A stretch of DNA of 6,491 bases. Origin: Flavobacteriales bacterium (GTDB taxonomy: Bacteria > Bacteroidota > Bacteroidia > Flavobacteriales_D > Cryomorphaceae). Both the position numbers and the translations under genes were made by a program. The stretch lies in NCBI GenBank assembly GCA_020200995.1, contig JAIVHQ010000295.1, forward strand, positions 1-6,491, written 5' to 3'. Positions within the stretch are counted from its first letter, which is position 1. Each line of letters opens with the position of its first letter. Shown here one piece after another: positions 5,753 through 6,491 of this stretch. The notes under the pieces are model-generated. The model was given only the letters and a program-made list of their open reading frames with translations, was not told the DNA's origin and searched no databases.

Positions 5753-6491
5753 ATGACTTTGGGTAGTTTCCGAGCCGTATTCTTTTTTTTGCTGACAAGC
5801 TTGTCGATGCCAGCAGTGCTCATGGCGGGCCACAATTCGGGACTCAACATCAGCTACGAATGCCTCGGCGGTAACGAATACGAGATCACCGTCAACCTTT
5901 TTCGGGACTGCTCAGACCCCGAACCTGCCGCTGGTCAGCTCAGCATTTACATCTATTCTTCATGCGACCTTTTGGGCTTCGAAATATTCCCGTTGGAATT
6001 GACCGAAGAGGTTTCTCAGCTCTGCCCGGCAGCCCTACCTCAGAGCAATTGTGCCGGCGGCTTTGAACCCGGGATTGAGCTAAACGTTTACCGAAAAACG
6101 GTGACCCTGCCACCCTGCGCCGACTGGACCATTGTAGCGGCCGAGCAAAACAGAAGCCCGGTGGTCAACCTCATCTCTCCCGAGACCAACCGCATACACG
6201 TCGAAGCTTTTCTCAACAACGAGGATGGCAGTTGCAACGACTCTCCTACCCTCGGCGTGCTCAACCTGCCATATGTTTGCGCCGCATCACCTGTGTTTTA
6301 CAACCTCGGCTTTACTGAACCCGACGGCGACAGCTTGGTGTACGAACTCGTTCCCGCCCTCACCTCCGTTTCAGCTCCCGATCCCGAAGAAATGGATTAC
6401 CCCCCGCCCTATTCGGGAAATGAGCCCATCCCGGGTATTTCCATCAATGACCAAAACGGACAGATTTCCGTGACACCCGCCAACACAGGCT
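5753..6491 (+). CDS. Secreted cysteine-rich surface/adhesin protein (PKD or gliding-motility-associated type), N-terminal part
   Basis: The frame is open from the ATG at 5753 to the window end (246 codons plus one base). An in-frame TGA at 5744-5746 with no start codon in between rules out an upstream start. The later ATG at 5807 would lose the signal peptide. Residues 1-25 are a signal peptide with one Arg and a hydrophobic FFFLLTSL core (cleavage near LMA|GHNSG). The mature part opens with LNISYECLGGNEYEITVNLF and has eight cysteines (37, 53, 71, 91, 100, 122, 161, 176), suggesting disulfides. LCPAALPQSNCAGG (90-103), YRKTVTLPPCADW (113-125), the FLNNEDGSCNDSPT stretch (153-166) and EPDGDSLVYELV resemble the N-terminus of very large Bacteroidota surface proteins. 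From memory, these often carry PKD-like repeats and a gliding-motility-associated (T9SS type B) C-terminus, which is outside the window here. The usual CysCysArgAsn-like motif after the DWT segment appears as EQNRS. It is transcribed divergently from the operon. Its role in adhesion or gliding is inferred. Confidence 0.8.
   Translation, partial: MTLGSFRAVFFFLLTSLSMPAVLMAGHNSGLNISYECLGGNEYEITVNLFRDCSDPEPAAGQLSIYIYSSCDLLGFEIFPLELTEEVSQLCPAALPQSNCAGGFEPGIELNVYRKTVTLPPCADWTIVAAEQNRSPVVNLISPETNRIHVEAFLNNEDGSCNDSPTLGVLNLPYVCAASPVFYNLGFTEPDGDSLVYELVPALTSVSAPDPEEMDYPPPYSGNEPIPGISINDQNGQISVTPANTG

Noticed and set aside
1..6491. CRISPR arrays, tRNA or rRNA genes, integrase or transposase genes
   Set aside because: Reading both strands, I saw no regularly spaced direct repeats, no tRNA-like cloverleaf or conserved rRNA segments, and no recombinase motifs.

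Overview
The window looks like a chromosomal segment of a Bacteroidota bacterium, probably a Flavobacteriales or Cryomorphaceae-like lineage. The evidence is a type IX secretion (T9SS) C-terminal sorting domain, a TonB-dependent receptor with an N-terminal CarboxypepD_reg-like domain, TAnnTTTG-type promoter boxes, no clear Shine-Dalgarno sequences, and a large secreted adhesin-type protein of a kind common in this phylum. The genus cannot be fixed from the sequence alone.

Minus strand, 5126 down to 1 (reading leftward): a probable three-gene operon for cell-surface or secreted proteins, with 12-nt gaps at both junctions. It starts at a TACATTTG promoter box (5119-5126). First is a lamin-tail-domain protein with a T9SS type A sorting domain (4095-5090). 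Second is an outer-membrane TonB-dependent receptor (4082 to 1597). Third is a secreted phospholipase D-superfamily protein (1584 to beyond base 1) with two OB-like domains, an FN3-like domain and a complete first HKD motif. The receptor is broken at about 2049-2091. The N-terminal 664 residues and the C-terminal 163 residues lie in different frames, and about 110 residues of the beta-barrel expected for the family seem to be missing at the junction.

Centre, 5091-5752: a noncoding, AT-richer divergent intergenic region. It is not featureless. Roughly 40-bp ends at 5246-5285 and 5705-5742 are imperfect inverted repeats (32 matching positions). At least three further short blocks inside repeat in inverted orientation and in the same order. 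This looks like two diverged copies of one sequence facing each other, or one large MITE-like or structured-RNA element of about 500 bp.

Plus strand, 5753 to the window end: the N-terminal 246 codons of a secreted, cysteine-rich surface protein of the Bacteroidota PKD/gliding-motility-associated adhesin type. Its start codon lies only 7 nt downstream of a TACCTTTG promoter box, so its mRNA may be leaderless.

Working model (inference): the PLD enzyme and lamin-tail protein act outside the cell or on its surface on a phosphodiester substrate such as nucleic acid or phospholipid, and the receptor imports a product. As sequenced, the receptor is probably non-functional.
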